Positions 36,601 to 45,407 of a stretch of 64,000 nt of DNA are shown in pieces (within the stretch, counting starts at the first letter, position 1; every line of letters begins with the position of its first letter). Location: NCBI RefSeq assembly GCF_900636535.1, contig NZ_LR134289.1:4923501-4987500 (forward strand), read 5' to 3'. The translations under genes and the position numbers were made by a program. The notes beneath the pieces were generated by a model. It was not told the origin of the DNA, made no database searches, and saw nothing but the letters and a program-made list of their open reading frames with translations. This DNA comes from Chryseobacterium gleum. GTDB taxonomy: Bacteria > Bacteroidota > Bacteroidia > Flavobacteriales > Weeksellaceae.

Positions 36601-36631
36601 AAACTTTGTCCAAAAGGGCAAAGTTTTTTGT
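36601..36631 (+). terminator. Terminator after the phosphate transporter gene
   Basis: AAACTTTGTCC and GGGCAAAGTTTTTT form a stem closed by AAAA, followed by T residues, about 22 bases after the stop. Confidence 0.8.
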
Positions 36632-36653
36632 TTTATAAAGCCTTGAAAAATCG

Positions 36654-36661
36654 TATTTTTG
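36654..36661 (+). promoter_or_regulatory. -7 box (TATTTTTG) of the polyprenyl synthetase gene
   Basis: The box matches TAnnTTTG and lies 18 bases before the start codon. A TTTG at 36627-36630 lies 23 bases upstream, slightly beyond the usual spacing. Confidence 0.45.
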
Positions 36662-36679
36662 TTCAAATTATAAGATTTT

Positions 36680-37651
36680 ATGGAATTTTTAGACAGATAC
36701 CAGCAGATTGTTGCGGACGCTATTACGAAATATACTTTTAAAGATAAACCTTCGGAACTATATGAGCCGATGAACTATATTATTTCCCATGGTGGAAAAC
36801 GTCTTCGTCCCATTATGGTGCTTATGGCATGTGAGATGTTCGGAGGAGATCTTAAAGAAGCAATTAAGCCTGCACTGGCCATCGAGTTTTTCCATAATTT
36901 CACGCTGATTCATGACGACATTATGGATGAGGCGCCTTTGAGAAGAAATAAGCCAACTATTCATACCCTGCATGGCCTTAATGTTGGAATTCTTTCCGGG
37001 GACGGACTGATGCTTAAAGCGTATAAATTTTTTGAAGATCTTGAACCTGAAATCTTCAAGGCATGTATCAGAATATTTACTCACACAGGCCTTTTATTAT
37101 GTGAAGGACAGCAGTATGATATCAACTTTGAAACTCAGAAGGATGTTACTTTTGACGATTATATCAGAATGATTACATATAAGACCGGTGTTCTGAGTGC
37201 TTCTTCATTTGAGATCGGAGCTTTGATTGCAAAAGCAGACTTCAAAGATGCCAAAGCGATTTTCAATTTCGGAAAACATATTGGAATTGCCTTCCAGATT
37301 ATGGATGATTATCTTGATGTATTCGGAGATCAGGCACAGTTCGGGAAAAAGCATGCCGGAGATATTTATGAAAACAAGAAAACCGTTCTGTATCTGCTGG
37401 CAAGAGAACACGCTACAGATGAAGAAAGAAAAGAGCTGGATTACTGGTATTCCAAAAAAACTGAAAATGTAGATAAGGTATACGGAGTTGAAAAGATTTT
37501 CAGAAGAACAAAAGTAGATGAGAAAGCATTGCGTCTGATCGAAAAACATAATGAAATCGGACAAAGCTATCTTCAGAAAATAGATGTGCCGGAAGAGAAG
37601 AAAAAACCTTTTATCGAACTGGCAAATTATTTGTTGAGAAGAGAAAGTTAA
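36680..37651 (+). CDS. Polyprenyl diphosphate synthase
   Basis: The 323-aa enzyme has GKRLRPIMVLMACEMFGG near 33, the first aspartate-rich motif IHDDIMDEAPLRR near 80 and the second, FQIMDDYLDVFGD, near 211. It condenses isopentenyl diphosphate with allylic diphosphates to make a long isoprenoid chain, needed for menaquinone and similar lipids. Chain length cannot be read from sequence with confidence. Confidence 0.9.
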   Translation: MEFLDRYQQIVADAITKYTFKDKPSELYEPMNYIISHGGKRLRPIMVLMACEMFGGDLKEAIKPALAIEFFHNFTLIHDDIMDEAPLRRNKPTIHTLHGLNVGILSGDGLMLKAYKFFEDLEPEIFKACIRIFTHTGLLLCEGQQYDINFETQKDVTFDDYIRMITYKTGVLSASSFEIGALIAKADFKDAKAIFNFGKHIGIAFQIMDDYLDVFGDQAQFGKKHAGDIYENKKTVLYLLAREHATDEERKELDYWYSKKTENVDKVYGVEKIFRRTKVDEKALRLIEKHNEIGQSYLQKIDVPEEKKKPFIELANYLLRRES

Positions 37652-37724
37652 ATAAGGTTATAGGAATTAGGGCTTAGGAATTAGTTGGCCTGAGTCCTGA
37701 TACCTAAATCCTAATCCCTTATAA

Positions 37725-38675
37725 ATGAAATTCAGGACAGAAGTTGATATCCCCGCATCAGATAAAAAGATTGAGATTGAAGATAAAATATTTTCGATAG
37801 GTTCATGTTTTGCCTCTGAAATGACAGACTTACTGCAGGACGGGCAGCTTCAGACTTTAAATAATCCTTTTGGGACCATTTTCAATCCTTTTTCTATCAA
37901 TAATGCAGTCAACAGATTACATGATTCTGCATTTTATGAAGAAGAGGAACTGATCACTTACAATGATGAATATATTTCTCTGGACCACCACACCAGTTTT
38001 GATACCCGTTATATTCATCAGACCTTGGATAAAATTAACAGCGCCATTGAAGCGGGAAATGCCTTTCTTCAGGAAGCCGACTGGATCATCATTACCTATG
38101 GATCATCATTTATTTATGAGTTTCTGCCGAAAAATAAACTGGTAGCCAACTGTCACAAAATTCCACAGAAGTTTTTTGAAAAGAGACTGCTTTCGCACCA
38201 GGAACTGACTAGTTCGATTTACCAGACCATTCTGGATCTTAAAGACATCTGTAAAGAAGGAGTACAGATCCTGTTTACGGTTTCACCAGTAAGGCATACC
38301 AAGGATGGAATGGTAGAAAACCAGTTAAGTAAATCCAAACTGATTACAGCAATTCACGAATCGATTTCGATGTTCGAAGACTGCCATTATCTGCCCGTTT
38401 ATGAAATTTTAATGGATGATCTGCGGGATTACCGTTTTTATAAAGAAGATATGATTCATCCCAGTACGCAGGCTGTCAATTATATTTTCGAGAAATTTGG
38501 AAATGCTTATTTTTCTGATGAAACCAAGGATTTTATCAAAGAAAATTTTAAAATTATCAAAGCCCTGGAGCATAAGACCAATGATAAGAAAGATCCAAAA
38601 TTTATTGAGTTCAGAGAAAAGCTGGATCAAAGAATAGAAAATCAGCGTAGGAAAGTAAAACATAAAATATTCTAA
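37725..38675 (+). CDS. GSCFA domain protein
   Basis: The 316-aa protein contains the eponymous FSIGSCFASEMTDLL near 27, then NPFGTIFNPFSI. The C-terminal DMIHPSTQAVNYIF near 241 resembles the Asp-His pair of SGNH-type esterases, with the serine in GSCFA. Function is not established for the family; a hydrolase on lipid or glycan is a guess. It has no signal peptide. It abuts the DUF4269 gene with no spacer. Confidence 0.88.
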   Translation: MKFRTEVDIPASDKKIEIEDKIFSIGSCFASEMTDLLQDGQLQTLNNPFGTIFNPFSINNAVNRLHDSAFYEEEELITYNDEYISLDHHTSFDTRYIHQTLDKINSAIEAGNAFLQEADWIIITYGSSFIYEFLPKNKLVANCHKIPQKFFEKRLLSHQELTSSIYQTILDLKDICKEGVQILFTVSPVRHTKDGMVENQLSKSKLITAIHESISMFEDCHYLPVYEILMDDLRDYRFYKEDMIHPSTQAVNYIFEKFGNAYFSDETKDFIKENFKIIKALEHKTNDKKDPKFIEFREKLDQRIENQRRKVKHKIF

Positions 38676-39206
38676 ATGCCTGATTTTACAAAGATTGACT
38701 ATTTGAAAAACGGAAATGAAAGGCAGAGAAAAGCTTATAATATTCTAACAAAGTATCATATTTTTGAAAAATTAAAAGCTTATTCACCTATTTTAGCAGG
38801 AACTGTTCCTATTGAAATAGACATAGAAGGAAGTGATCTGGATCTTATTTTTGAAGTGGATCTTAGATTTGAAGAAGATTTTCTGGATGATTTGATGTTC
38901 AGCAGGTTTATTCCTCACAACGTGGAAACGAAAGTTGAATATCCTATCATCAATGGTGGAAAATGCATTACATTAAATTTCATGCTGGATGAATTTCCTA
39001 TAGAGATTTTTGGACAGAATAAACCGACAACTGAGCAGAATGCATATCTTCATATGATTGCTGAATACAAAATATTACAGGAAAAGGGAGAAGAATTTAA
39101 ACAAAAAATAATAGAACTGAAAAAACAGGGTATAAAAACAGAACCGGCTTTCGGATTATTGCTGGGACTTGAAAATCCTTATGAAGATCTGTTGAAATTT
39201 AAATAA
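38676..39206 (+). CDS. DUF4269 family protein
   Basis: The 176-aa protein starts directly after the GSCFA stop. It contains LAGTVPIEIDIEGSDLDLIFEV near 45-66, the pattern of the family, where the D-x-D in SDLDL recalls nucleotidyltransferase-like folds. No catalytic role is known. It is followed by the TatD gene 1 base after its stop, so GSCFA, DUF4269 and TatD form a tight operon. Confidence 0.85.
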   Translation: MPDFTKIDYLKNGNERQRKAYNILTKYHIFEKLKAYSPILAGTVPIEIDIEGSDLDLIFEVDLRFEEDFLDDLMFSRFIPHNVETKVEYPIINGGKCITLNFMLDEFPIEIFGQNKPTTEQNAYLHMIAEYKILQEKGEEFKQKIIELKKQGIKTEPAFGLLLGLENPYEDLLKFK

Positions 39207-39207
39207 A

Positions 39208-39969
39208 ATGATTGATACACATACACATCTGTACGCAGAAGAATTCGATGAAGACCGAAAAGAAGCTATCCAGAGAGCTTTAGATAAAGGAATTACAGAA
39301 TTTTACCTTCCTGCCATTGACTCTGAATCCCATGAAAAAATGCTGCAGCTGGAAACGGAATATCCGGGACAGATTTTTTCAATGATGGGTCTGCATCCTT
39401 GTTATGTAAAACCGGAATCCTGGGAGAAAGAACTTGAAATTGTGAAAAATTACCTTGATCAGAGACATTTTCCTGCAATAGGAGAAATCGGAATTGATCT
39501 CTATTGGGATAAAACAACTTTGGATATTCAGGTGAAAGCTTTTGAACAGCAGATCGATTGGGCAATAGAAAAAGATCTTCCGATCGTGATTCACACGAGA
39601 GAAAGCTTTGATGAAACTTTTGAGGTACTGGAAAGAAAAAAGCATCCGAAACTGAGAGGAATTTTCCATTGTTTTTCAGGAAATCTTGAACAGGCACAGC
39701 ATGCTATTGATCTTAATTTTATTTTAGGCATCGGTGGAGTAGTGACTTTCAAAAACGGAAAGATAGATCAGTTTCTGCATGAAATTCCATTAGATAAAAT
39801 TGTTTTGGAAACAGATTCTCCATATCTGGCTCCGGTTCCTTACAGGGGAAAAAGAAACGAAAGTTCATATCTTGATCTCGTAGCCGGAAAACTGGTGAAT
39901 ATTTATGGAAAAGACTTTTCTGAAATAGACCGTACTACAACTGAAAATGCAAAGAAACTTTTTAAGTAA
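39208..39969 (+). CDS. TatD family hydrolase (metal-dependent DNase)
   Basis: The 253-aa protein begins MIDTHTHLYAEEFDED, the metal-binding HxH of TatD. It has GEIGIDLYWD near 92, VIHTRESFDE near 128, FHCFSG near 152 and ETDSPYLAPVPYRGKRNE near 204, all family signatures. TatD proteins are cytoplasmic 3'-5' nucleases implicated in DNA repair and decay. The start is one base after the previous stop. Confidence 0.94.
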   Translation: MIDTHTHLYAEEFDEDRKEAIQRALDKGITEFYLPAIDSESHEKMLQLETEYPGQIFSMMGLHPCYVKPESWEKELEIVKNYLDQRHFPAIGEIGIDLYWDKTTLDIQVKAFEQQIDWAIEKDLPIVIHTRESFDETFEVLERKKHPKLRGIFHCFSGNLEQAQHAIDLNFILGIGGVVTFKNGKIDQFLHEIPLDKIVLETDSPYLAPVPYRGKRNESSYLDLVAGKLVNIYGKDFSEIDRTTTENAKKLFK

Positions 39970-39992
39970 TACAATTTAATGACAAGATAAAT

Positions 39993-40021
39993 AAAACCCC
40001 TTCCAATATTGAAAGGGGTTT
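39993..40021. terminator. Bidirectional terminator between tatD-like and rhlE-like genes
   Basis: AAACCCCTT pairs with AAGGGGTTT across a loop of about ten A/T-rich bases, with T-rich flanks on both strands. The genes on either side converge. Confidence 0.85.
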
Positions 40022-40026
40022 GTCTT

Positions 40027-41331
40027 TTATTTCTTTCTGGTGAAATTCTTATTCTTAGGTTTTTTAAATCCTACTGAAGCCGTTGGTGAAGGCTTTTTAC
40101 GGTTTTTACCTGATCTTGAATTATTATTGTTGCTTGCTTTAGGTTTTTCACCCCCGGCAGGAACTGGTTTGTTATTGGAATCTCTCTTCTGTGCAACCAG
40201 ATCATCCGTATGGAAAGGATGGTCTTTAACCACGGGGATTTTCTTCCCAATCAGCTTTTCTGTGTTCTTTAAGTTTAAAAGATCAAGGCCGTCTACAAAA
40301 GAAATAGAGGTGCCTTCAGCTCCGGCTCTTCCTGTTCTTCCGATTCGGTGTACATAGGTTTCAGAAACATCGGAAAGCTCAAAATTGATTACGAATTTCA
40401 GTTCATCAATATCAATTCCTCTGGCTGCAATATCCGTTGCTACCAGAACTCTTGTTTTACCGGATTTAAAGTTATTCAGAGCATTCTGTCTTGCGTTCTG
40501 GGACTTGTTGCCGTGGATAGCTTCTGCAGAAATATTGTCTTTCTGTAATTTTCTGGAAATCTTATCCGCACCGTGCTTCGTTCTGGCAAAAACCAATACA
40601 GAATCTGAAATATCATTTTTCAGAATATGAGAAAGCAGATTCAGTTTATTATCTTTTTCTACAAAATATACAGATTGTTTGATAGTATCTGCTGTAGATG
40701 AAACCGGAGTTACCTCTACTTTTACAGGATTATTCAGAATTGAGTTAGCCAGCTTCTGAATTTCACCCGGCATTGTTGCTGAAAAGAATAAAGTCTGTCT
40801 TCTCTGAGGTAAAAGTTTAATGACTCTTTTTACATCGTGTACAAATCCCATGTCCAGCATTCTGTCTGCTTCATCCAGTACAAAGATTTCAAGATTTTTC
40901 AGGCTGATGATTCCCTGTGCAATGAAGTCTAAGAGTCTTCCCGGTGTTGCTACCAGAATATCAACTCCTTTTTTCAATGCAGCTTCCTGATTTCCTTGTT
41001 TTACTCCTCCGAAAATAACAAGTTGCTTTAACGGAAGATATTTACCATAAGCATTAATATTTTCCTCAATCTGAATGGCCAGTTCTCTGGTGGGAGTAAG
41101 AATTAATGCTTTTATATGTTTATTGGGAATTTTATTTTTGGATAAATTCTGTAGAATAGGAATAGAAAAAGCCGCTGTTTTACCTGTTCCTGTCTGTGCG
41201 CAGCCTAAAAAGTCTCTGCCGTCTAATATATCAGGAATAGATCTTTCCTGGATAGGAGTAGGAGTCGTGTAACCCTGCTCCTGAATTGCTTTTGCAATAG
41301 GTTCTATTAAGTTTAAGTCTGTAAAATTCAA
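40027..41331 (-). CDS. rhlE: DEAD-box RNA helicase, RhlE type
   Basis: The 434-aa protein has the helicase core with AQTGTGKTAAFSIP near 45, TPTRELAIQI, ATPGRLLDF, VLDEADRMLDMGF, FSATMP, ATDIAARGIDI and HRIGRTGRAG. The tail (after about 375) is basic and rich in Ser, Asn and Lys (NNNNSRSGKNRKKPSP), as in RhlE homologues. It takes part in RNA remodelling and ribosome maturation. It has no DbpA-like domain, unlike the helicase at 32.9 kb. Confidence 0.92.
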   Translation of the reverse strand: MNFTDLNLIEPIAKAIQEQGYTTPTPIQERSIPDILDGRDFLGCAQTGTGKTAAFSIPILQNLSKNKIPNKHIKALILTPTRELAIQIEENINAYGKYLPLKQLVIFGGVKQGNQEAALKKGVDILVATPGRLLDFIAQGIISLKNLEIFVLDEADRMLDMGFVHDVKRVIKLLPQRRQTLFFSATMPGEIQKLANSILNNPVKVEVTPVSSTADTIKQSVYFVEKDNKLNLLSHILKNDISDSVLVFARTKHGADKISRKLQKDNISAEAIHGNKSQNARQNALNNFKSGKTRVLVATDIAARGIDIDELKFVINFELSDVSETYVHRIGRTGRAGAEGTSISFVDGLDLLNLKNTEKLIGKKIPVVKDHPFHTDDLVAQKRDSNNKPVPAGGEKPKASNNNNSRSGKNRKKPSPTASVGFKKPKNKNFTRKK

Positions 41332-41388
41332 ATGAATTATTTTAAAATTTAAATAAAAATTCCTTCAGTCTGAAAGAATTACATTCTG

Positions 41389-41396
41389 CAAAGGTA
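41389..41396 (-). promoter_or_regulatory. -7 box (TACCTTTG) of the rhlE-like gene
   Basis: On the minus strand TACCTTTGCA matches TAnnTTTG about 58 bases before the start codon. A normal TTTG upstream is not seen. Confidence 0.45.
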
Positions 41397-41457
41397 GTTT
41401 AAATATTTTTAAGTATCTCATTCCGCTTTTGTAGACTTATTGCCTATTGAAAAACAG

Positions 41458-41491
41458 AAATGGCAGCCCGAATATGAGCCGCCATTTTTTC
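41458..41491 (-). terminator. Terminator after the outer-membrane barrel gene
   Basis: Arms AAATGGC and GCCATTT flank an imperfect stem, with T-rich sequence next to it on the minus strand. It lies 18 bases past the stop of the barrel gene. Confidence 0.6.
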
Positions 41492-41508
41492 TGTTAAATA
41501 CCTGCAGT

Positions 41509-42138
41509 TTATTTAAATCTATATCCTACACCAGCCTGCAGAAATCCTATTTTAATAGGAACCGCATTGTTTTTATTCATTTCTATAAAATTGAAATTGT
41601 ACCTGGCATCCACAAAAAACTTTTCATTAATCTTATATTCTGCGCCTAGAAATGGAAATAAATTCAAGGTTTTTAAAGATTCGTAATTGTGTGTTTCAGT
41701 CTCATCAAAAACAGTATTCATTTTTACTTTGGATGAAATATTAAATCCTAAGTTCATCCCTACAGAAGCAGAAAGCTCTGGGACAATATAATATTTTACT
41801 GAAATGGGAACCTGTATCTGGTTGAATTTATAATTAAAGTGCATGTTACCCATGTTTACCACTTCATTGCCTACCAACTCATACCATGGATAAGCGTCTT
41901 TACCTCCCAGTTGGGTATATAATACTTCGGCCTGCAAACCAAACTTAGAGGACAATGGCTGCTCGGCCAGGATTCCGACGTAGAAATAAGATTTTGAATC
42001 GAGCTGTGTATTAAAGAATTTCATGCTGGATAATGTATATCCTCCTTTTACCCCAAAGCTCATCGATTCGGAAGTTGTTTGTGCATTACTTATTGTTGAT
42101 AAAACAAATGCCAGAGCGAAAAAAATGTTCTTTTTCAT
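41509..42138 (-). CDS. Outer-membrane beta-barrel protein (porin-like)
   Basis: The 209-aa protein has a signal peptide (MKKNIFFALAFVLSTISNAQ). It is followed by alternating polar/hydrophobic strands and short turns: FGVKGGYTLSSMKF, FGLQAEVLYTQLGG, VPISVKYYIVPELSASVGMNLGFNIS. It ends in a strand closing with Phe-Lys, VGYRFK. This matches the OMP_b-brl_2 type common in Bacteroidota. It probably forms a small outer-membrane barrel of unknown cargo. Confidence 0.87.
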   Translation of the reverse strand: MKKNIFFALAFVLSTISNAQTTSESMSFGVKGGYTLSSMKFFNTQLDSKSYFYVGILAEQPLSSKFGLQAEVLYTQLGGKDAYPWYELVGNEVVNMGNMHFNYKFNQIQVPISVKYYIVPELSASVGMNLGFNISSKVKMNTVFDETETHNYESLKTLNLFPFLGAEYKINEKFFVDARYNFNFIEMNKNNAVPIKIGFLQAGVGYRFK

Positions 42139-42170
42139 GTTTTTTTTGAATGGTTAATAGTTCTGTAAAT

Positions 42171-42199
42171 AATAATTCCTCCCAGAAGAAGGAATTATT
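42171..42199. other. Hairpin in the 5' leader of the barrel gene
   Basis: AATAATTCC and GGAATTATT form a nine-base stem with an eleven-base loop, between the -7 box and the start codon of the barrel gene. It could shape the mRNA leader. Confidence 0.5.
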
Positions 42200-42203
42200 A
42201 TGA

Positions 42204-42211
42204 CAAAGATA
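42204..42211 (-). promoter_or_regulatory. -7 box (TATCTTTG) of the barrel gene
   Basis: The minus-strand TATCTTTG fits TAnnTTTG and lies 65 bases before the start codon at 42138. The leader between them holds a hairpin. Confidence 0.5.
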
Positions 42212-42264
42212 GTTTAAATATTTTTATAAGGCTTATTTCACCTTAGTCCATTGCTGGTTTTTTC

Positions 42265-42723
42265 TTAGATTCTCAAAAACTTATAGACTTCCGAAAGCTT
42301 CTCACTTCCGCGTTTTCCATAATCTTCTACATTTTTTGAAGTTCCGTCAGCAAATTTGATTCTTAAATAAGAGGTTGGAAGATCCGTAATATTGTGTTCT
42401 CCGTATTTATCATTTAAACCTTTTACATTAAGCCCATCCAGCAAGCTGATTAATTGATTATAATCTTCTTCTTTGATGGTTCCTTTAAAAGTGCCTTCAC
42501 GTGGCTTGGAAAATTCATCCTTTGAAGGCTTGTCATTAAAATTAAAATGTTCTGCCTCAAAAACAGCAGTTCTGTCCGGATTAATTGTCATTTTAAAAAC
42601 AGGGCAGAATCCAAAACATGGAGTCGCTTCATATTCAATGGTAGAATATTTGGAATTTACTTTCTGAGAAGTGTTACAGGAAAATAAAAAGATCAATGCA
42701 CAAAGGCCTAGTAAATATTTCAT
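42265..42723 (-). CDS. DUF6438 lipoprotein
   Basis: The 152-aa product carries a lipoprotein signal ending FLFSC (Cys16). The mature part holds ATPCFGFCPVFKMTINPDRTA, the hallmark of DUF6438, with two cysteines spaced C-x3-C. Later there is DLPTSYLRIKFADGTSKNVEDYGKRG. Function is unknown. It is likely an envelope lipoprotein and is encoded alone, with a 200-base gap to the next gene. Confidence 0.88.
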   Translation of the reverse strand: MKYLLGLCALIFLFSCNTSQKVNSKYSTIEYEATPCFGFCPVFKMTINPDRTAVFEAEHFNFNDKPSKDEFSKPREGTFKGTIKEEDYNQLISLLDGLNVKGLNDKYGEHNITDLPTSYLRIKFADGTSKNVEDYGKRGSEKLSEVYKFLRI

Positions 42724-42849
42724 AGCTTTTCAATTTCAAAGGGTCACGTCAATAATTGTTCCAAAAGATAAAATGTTTTTTTGTTTTTATGTTAAATATA
42801 AAGGGATAAATCTGTTAAGTTGATTTCAATAAGAGCAATTTTATAAATA

Positions 42850-42884
42850 AAAACAGCCTCAGAGAAATCTGAGGCTGTTTTTTT
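42850..42884 (-). terminator. Terminator after obg
   Basis: A stem of thirteen base pairs, AAACAGCCTCAGA with TCTGAGGCTGTTT, closes over a short loop. T residues follow on the minus strand. Confidence 0.85.
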
Positions 42885-42922
42885 ATGATGCAGTTACTAT
42901 AAAAGTAATTCAATGTACAATT

Positions 42923-43906
42923 TTATCCGTGCAATTGTTTCCAGATGGCATCTTTCAGTTCCATAAGACCTTCACCGGTAACTCCCGAGAAGAACAAAGG
43001 CTGTCTGTTCTCAGGAAATTCTGCTGCAATTTCTTTTTTCAGTTCATCATCCAGAAGATCGGATTTTGAAACAGAAATGATGAAATCTTTGTCCAGTAAT
43101 TCAGGGTTGTATTCTTTTAATTCATTCTCAAGAATTTTAAACTCCTGGAAATGATTTTCGGAATCAGCCGGAATTAAGAACAATAGGATAGAGTTTCTTT
43201 CAATATGTCTCAGGAATCTGTGTCCCAAGCCTTTTCCTTCAGCTGCTCCTTCAATAATCCCCGGAATATCAGCCATTACAAATGATTTGTAATTTCTGTA
43301 ATCTACAATTCCAAGGTTAGGAGTCAATGTGGTAAAAGCGTAGTTGGCAATTTTGGGTTTTGCCGCAGAAACAGATGCCAGAAGTGTAGATTTTCCGGCA
43401 TTCGGAAATCCAACCAGCCCTACGTCAGCCAAAATTTTAAGCTCGAAAACGATATAACCTTCTTCTCCCGGAAGACCTGGCTGTGCATATCTCGGGGTCT
43501 GATTGGTAGAAGATTTGAAGTGCTCATTTCCCAAACCTCCTTTACCACCATGCATCAGAATGATTTCCTGTCCGTCTTCTAAAATTTCACCGATAATTTC
43601 GCCTTCTTCATTTTTGGCAATAGTTCCTACCGGAACTTCAATATAAACATCAGCTCCGAAAGCTCCCGTAAGCTGGTTTTTTCCTCCGTTTTCACCACGT
43701 TCAGCTTTTACGTGACGGGTGTATCGAAGGGGAAGCAAAGTCCATTCGTTGGCATTTCCTTTCATGATGATGTGACCTCCACGACCTCCGTCGCCGCCGT
43801 CAGGACCACCTTTAGGAATATACTTTTCACGGCGAAGGTGGGCAGAACCAGCACCTCCGTGTCCGCTTTTACAATGGATCTTTACGTAATCTACAAAGTT
43901 AGACAT
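42923..43906 (-). CDS. obg: GTPase Obg
   Basis: The 327-aa protein has the glycine-rich Obg fold at the N-terminus ([18 protein letters not shown] near 33). The G domain carries [15 protein letters not shown] near 166, [16 protein letters not shown] near 213 and SKSDLLDDE near 283. Obg is an essential GTPase that acts in 50S ribosome assembly and stress signalling. There is no C-terminal OCT extension, which is common in this group. The gene precedes adk's position on the minus strand, with adk upstream by 55 bases. Confidence 0.95.
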   Translation of the reverse strand: MSNFVDYVKIHCKSGHGGAGSAHLRREKYIPKGGPDGGDGGRGGHIIMKGNANEWTLLPLRYTRHVKAERGENGGKNQLTGAFGADVYIEVPVGTIAKNEEGEIIGEILEDGQEIILMHGGKGGLGNEHFKSSTNQTPRYAQPGLPGEEGYIVFELKILADVGLVGFPNAGKSTLLASVSAAKPKIANYAFTTLTPNLGIVDYRNYKSFVMADIPGIIEGAAEGKGLGHRFLRHIERNSILLFLIPADSENHFQEFKILENELKEYNPELLDKDFIISVSKSDLLDDELKKEIAAEFPENRQPLFFSGVTGEGLMELKDAIWKQLHG

Positions 43907-43961
43907 ATAGTTTGTGTTGCGGGTTGCGGGACGTTATTTTGTATCCCTTGCTCATTCCCGA

Positions 43962-44540
43962 TTATTTAATTTTCTCTACCTCAGCGAAAAGTTTTTGGGA
44001 AATTTCATCAATTTCTCCAACACCGTTTACCTCTACATATTTACCCTGCTGCTTATAAAGCTCGGCAACTTCTGCTGTTTTGGTATAATATTCTTTAATT
44101 CTGTTTTCGATGATCTCTACATTGCTGTCATCTGATCTTCCGCTGGTTTCACCTCTTTTCAGAAGTCTCTCCACCAAAATTTTATCCTCTACTACCAATG
44201 AAAGACAGATGTCTATCTCGTCATGTAATACTTCTTTAACGATTTTTTCCAAAGCTTCTGTCTGAGCAGTCGTTCTTGGATATCCGTCAAAGATAAAACC
44301 ATTGGTATCAGTAGGTTTTTTGATCTCATCGATCAGCATATCTGTTGTTACCTGATCCGGAACCAATTCACCCTTATCGATGTATGATTTAGCCAGTTTT
44401 CCAAGTTCAGTGTCGTTTTTCATGTTGTATCTGAAAAGATCACCTGTTGAAACCTGTTTTAAATTGAATTTTTCGATCAGATTCTGGGCTTGCGTTCCTT
44501 TTCCACTTCCTGGAGGGCCGAACAGAACAATGTTTATCAT
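43962..44540 (-). CDS. adk: Adenylate kinase
   Basis: The 192-aa enzyme starts with MINIVLFGPPGSGKGTQAQ (Walker A near 8-16). It has DGYPRTTAQTEAL near 84-96 and the arginine-rich LVERLLKRGETSGRSDD. The lid is short, as in the form lacking the zinc-binding insertion. It interconverts ATP, ADP and AMP in the cytoplasm. It lies between hpt and obg, all on the minus strand. Confidence 0.95.
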   Translation of the reverse strand: MINIVLFGPPGSGKGTQAQNLIEKFNLKQVSTGDLFRYNMKNDTELGKLAKSYIDKGELVPDQVTTDMLIDEIKKPTDTNGFIFDGYPRTTAQTEALEKIVKEVLHDEIDICLSLVVEDKILVERLLKRGETSGRSDDSNVEIIENRIKEYYTKTAEVAELYKQQGKYVEVNGVGEIDEISQKLFAEVEKIK

Positions 44541-44657
44541 AATGTTGATTCGCTTCCGGCAATTGGCATTTTGCTTTCAGCTTTTTTAAGTTATTATTAA
44601 ATTTATTTCTTTATATAATTTTAAGCTAAAAGCTACCAGCTAATAGCCAACAGCACT

Positions 44658-45212
44658 TTAATGGTTGATTTGTCCTTCTTCCAGCTGATACAGATTCGGT
44701 AGGTTTCTTCCTAATTCATCATAATCAAGTCCGTATCCAAGTACAAATTTGTTCGGAATTTCTTTCCCGATATAATCCAGTTTGAAATCTTTTTTATAAA
44801 CTTCAGGTTTCAGTAAGAAACTTGCCAGTTTTACAGATTTAGGACGTTGTGTTTCTTTAAAATATTTGAAAAGACTTTCAACCGTATTTCCTGTATCAAC
44901 GATATCTTCTACAAGAATGATGTGACGGTCTTTCACATCTTTAGTCAGTTCCATTTTCTGATAAACAATCCCTGTAGACTCAGTTCCTACATAAGAACTC
45001 ATTTGAATGAAGGCAATTTCGCATTCCCCCGGGTAATATTTTAAAAGATCAGAGAAGAACATAACAACTCCATTTAAAACGCCAATGAAAACAGGAACTT
45101 CATCCTTGTAATCTTCATAAATTCTTAACGCTGTCTCTTTTACAATCTCCTGAATTTCGGCATCCTTTAAATAAGGAACGAAAGTTTTGTCGTGAACTTT
45201 AATGCTTTCCAT
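44658..45212 (-). CDS. hpt: Hypoxanthine phosphoribosyltransferase
   Basis: From ATG 45212 the 184-aa enzyme starts MESIKVHDKTFVPYL. It has IQMSSYVGTES and the PRPP-binding motif IILVEDIVDTGNTVESL near 104, then KFVLGYGLDYDELGRNLP at the end. It salvages hypoxanthine and guanine to IMP and GMP. A longer frame from 45257 would add 15 residues, but the -7 box at 45231-45238 lies inside that extension, so I reject it. Confidence 0.93.
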   Translation of the reverse strand: MESIKVHDKTFVPYLKDAEIQEIVKETALRIYEDYKDEVPVFIGVLNGVVMFFSDLLKYYPGECEIAFIQMSSYVGTESTGIVYQKMELTKDVKDRHIILVEDIVDTGNTVESLFKYFKETQRPKSVKLASFLLKPEVYKKDFKLDYIGKEIPNKFVLGYGLDYDELGRNLPNLYQLEEGQINH

Positions 45213-45230
45213 AAAATTTTTAGTAGGAGG

Positions 45231-45238
45231 CAAAGTTA
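45231..45238 (-). promoter_or_regulatory. -7 box (TAACTTTG) of hpt
   Basis: On the minus strand TAACTTTG matches TAnnTTTG, 18 bases before the preferred hpt start codon. No clear upstream TTTG is present. The position decides the start of hpt. Confidence 0.55.
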
Positions 45239-45266
45239 CGGATTTTAGATTTTTCATTAAAATCTT

Positions 45267-45299
45267 TTTGTGTTTAATCCGGTATTTGTGCTATCTTTG
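45267..45299 (+). promoter_or_regulatory. Promoter of the ABC-F gene
   Basis: TTTG (45267-45270) and TATCTTTG (45292-45299) are separated by 21 bases, a good match to the Bacteroidota promoter. The leader to the start codon at 45408 is about 100 bases long, which leaves room for regulation. Confidence 0.65.
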
Positions 45300-45407
45300 T
45301 TCTTTCAAAACCCAAAAATACAGAGATGTAGGATATAATTTCTTTCCGATTTGATCAAACGATAACCACCATGTTATCGGTGTTTAACCTTTATTAAGAA
45401 AGAAATC

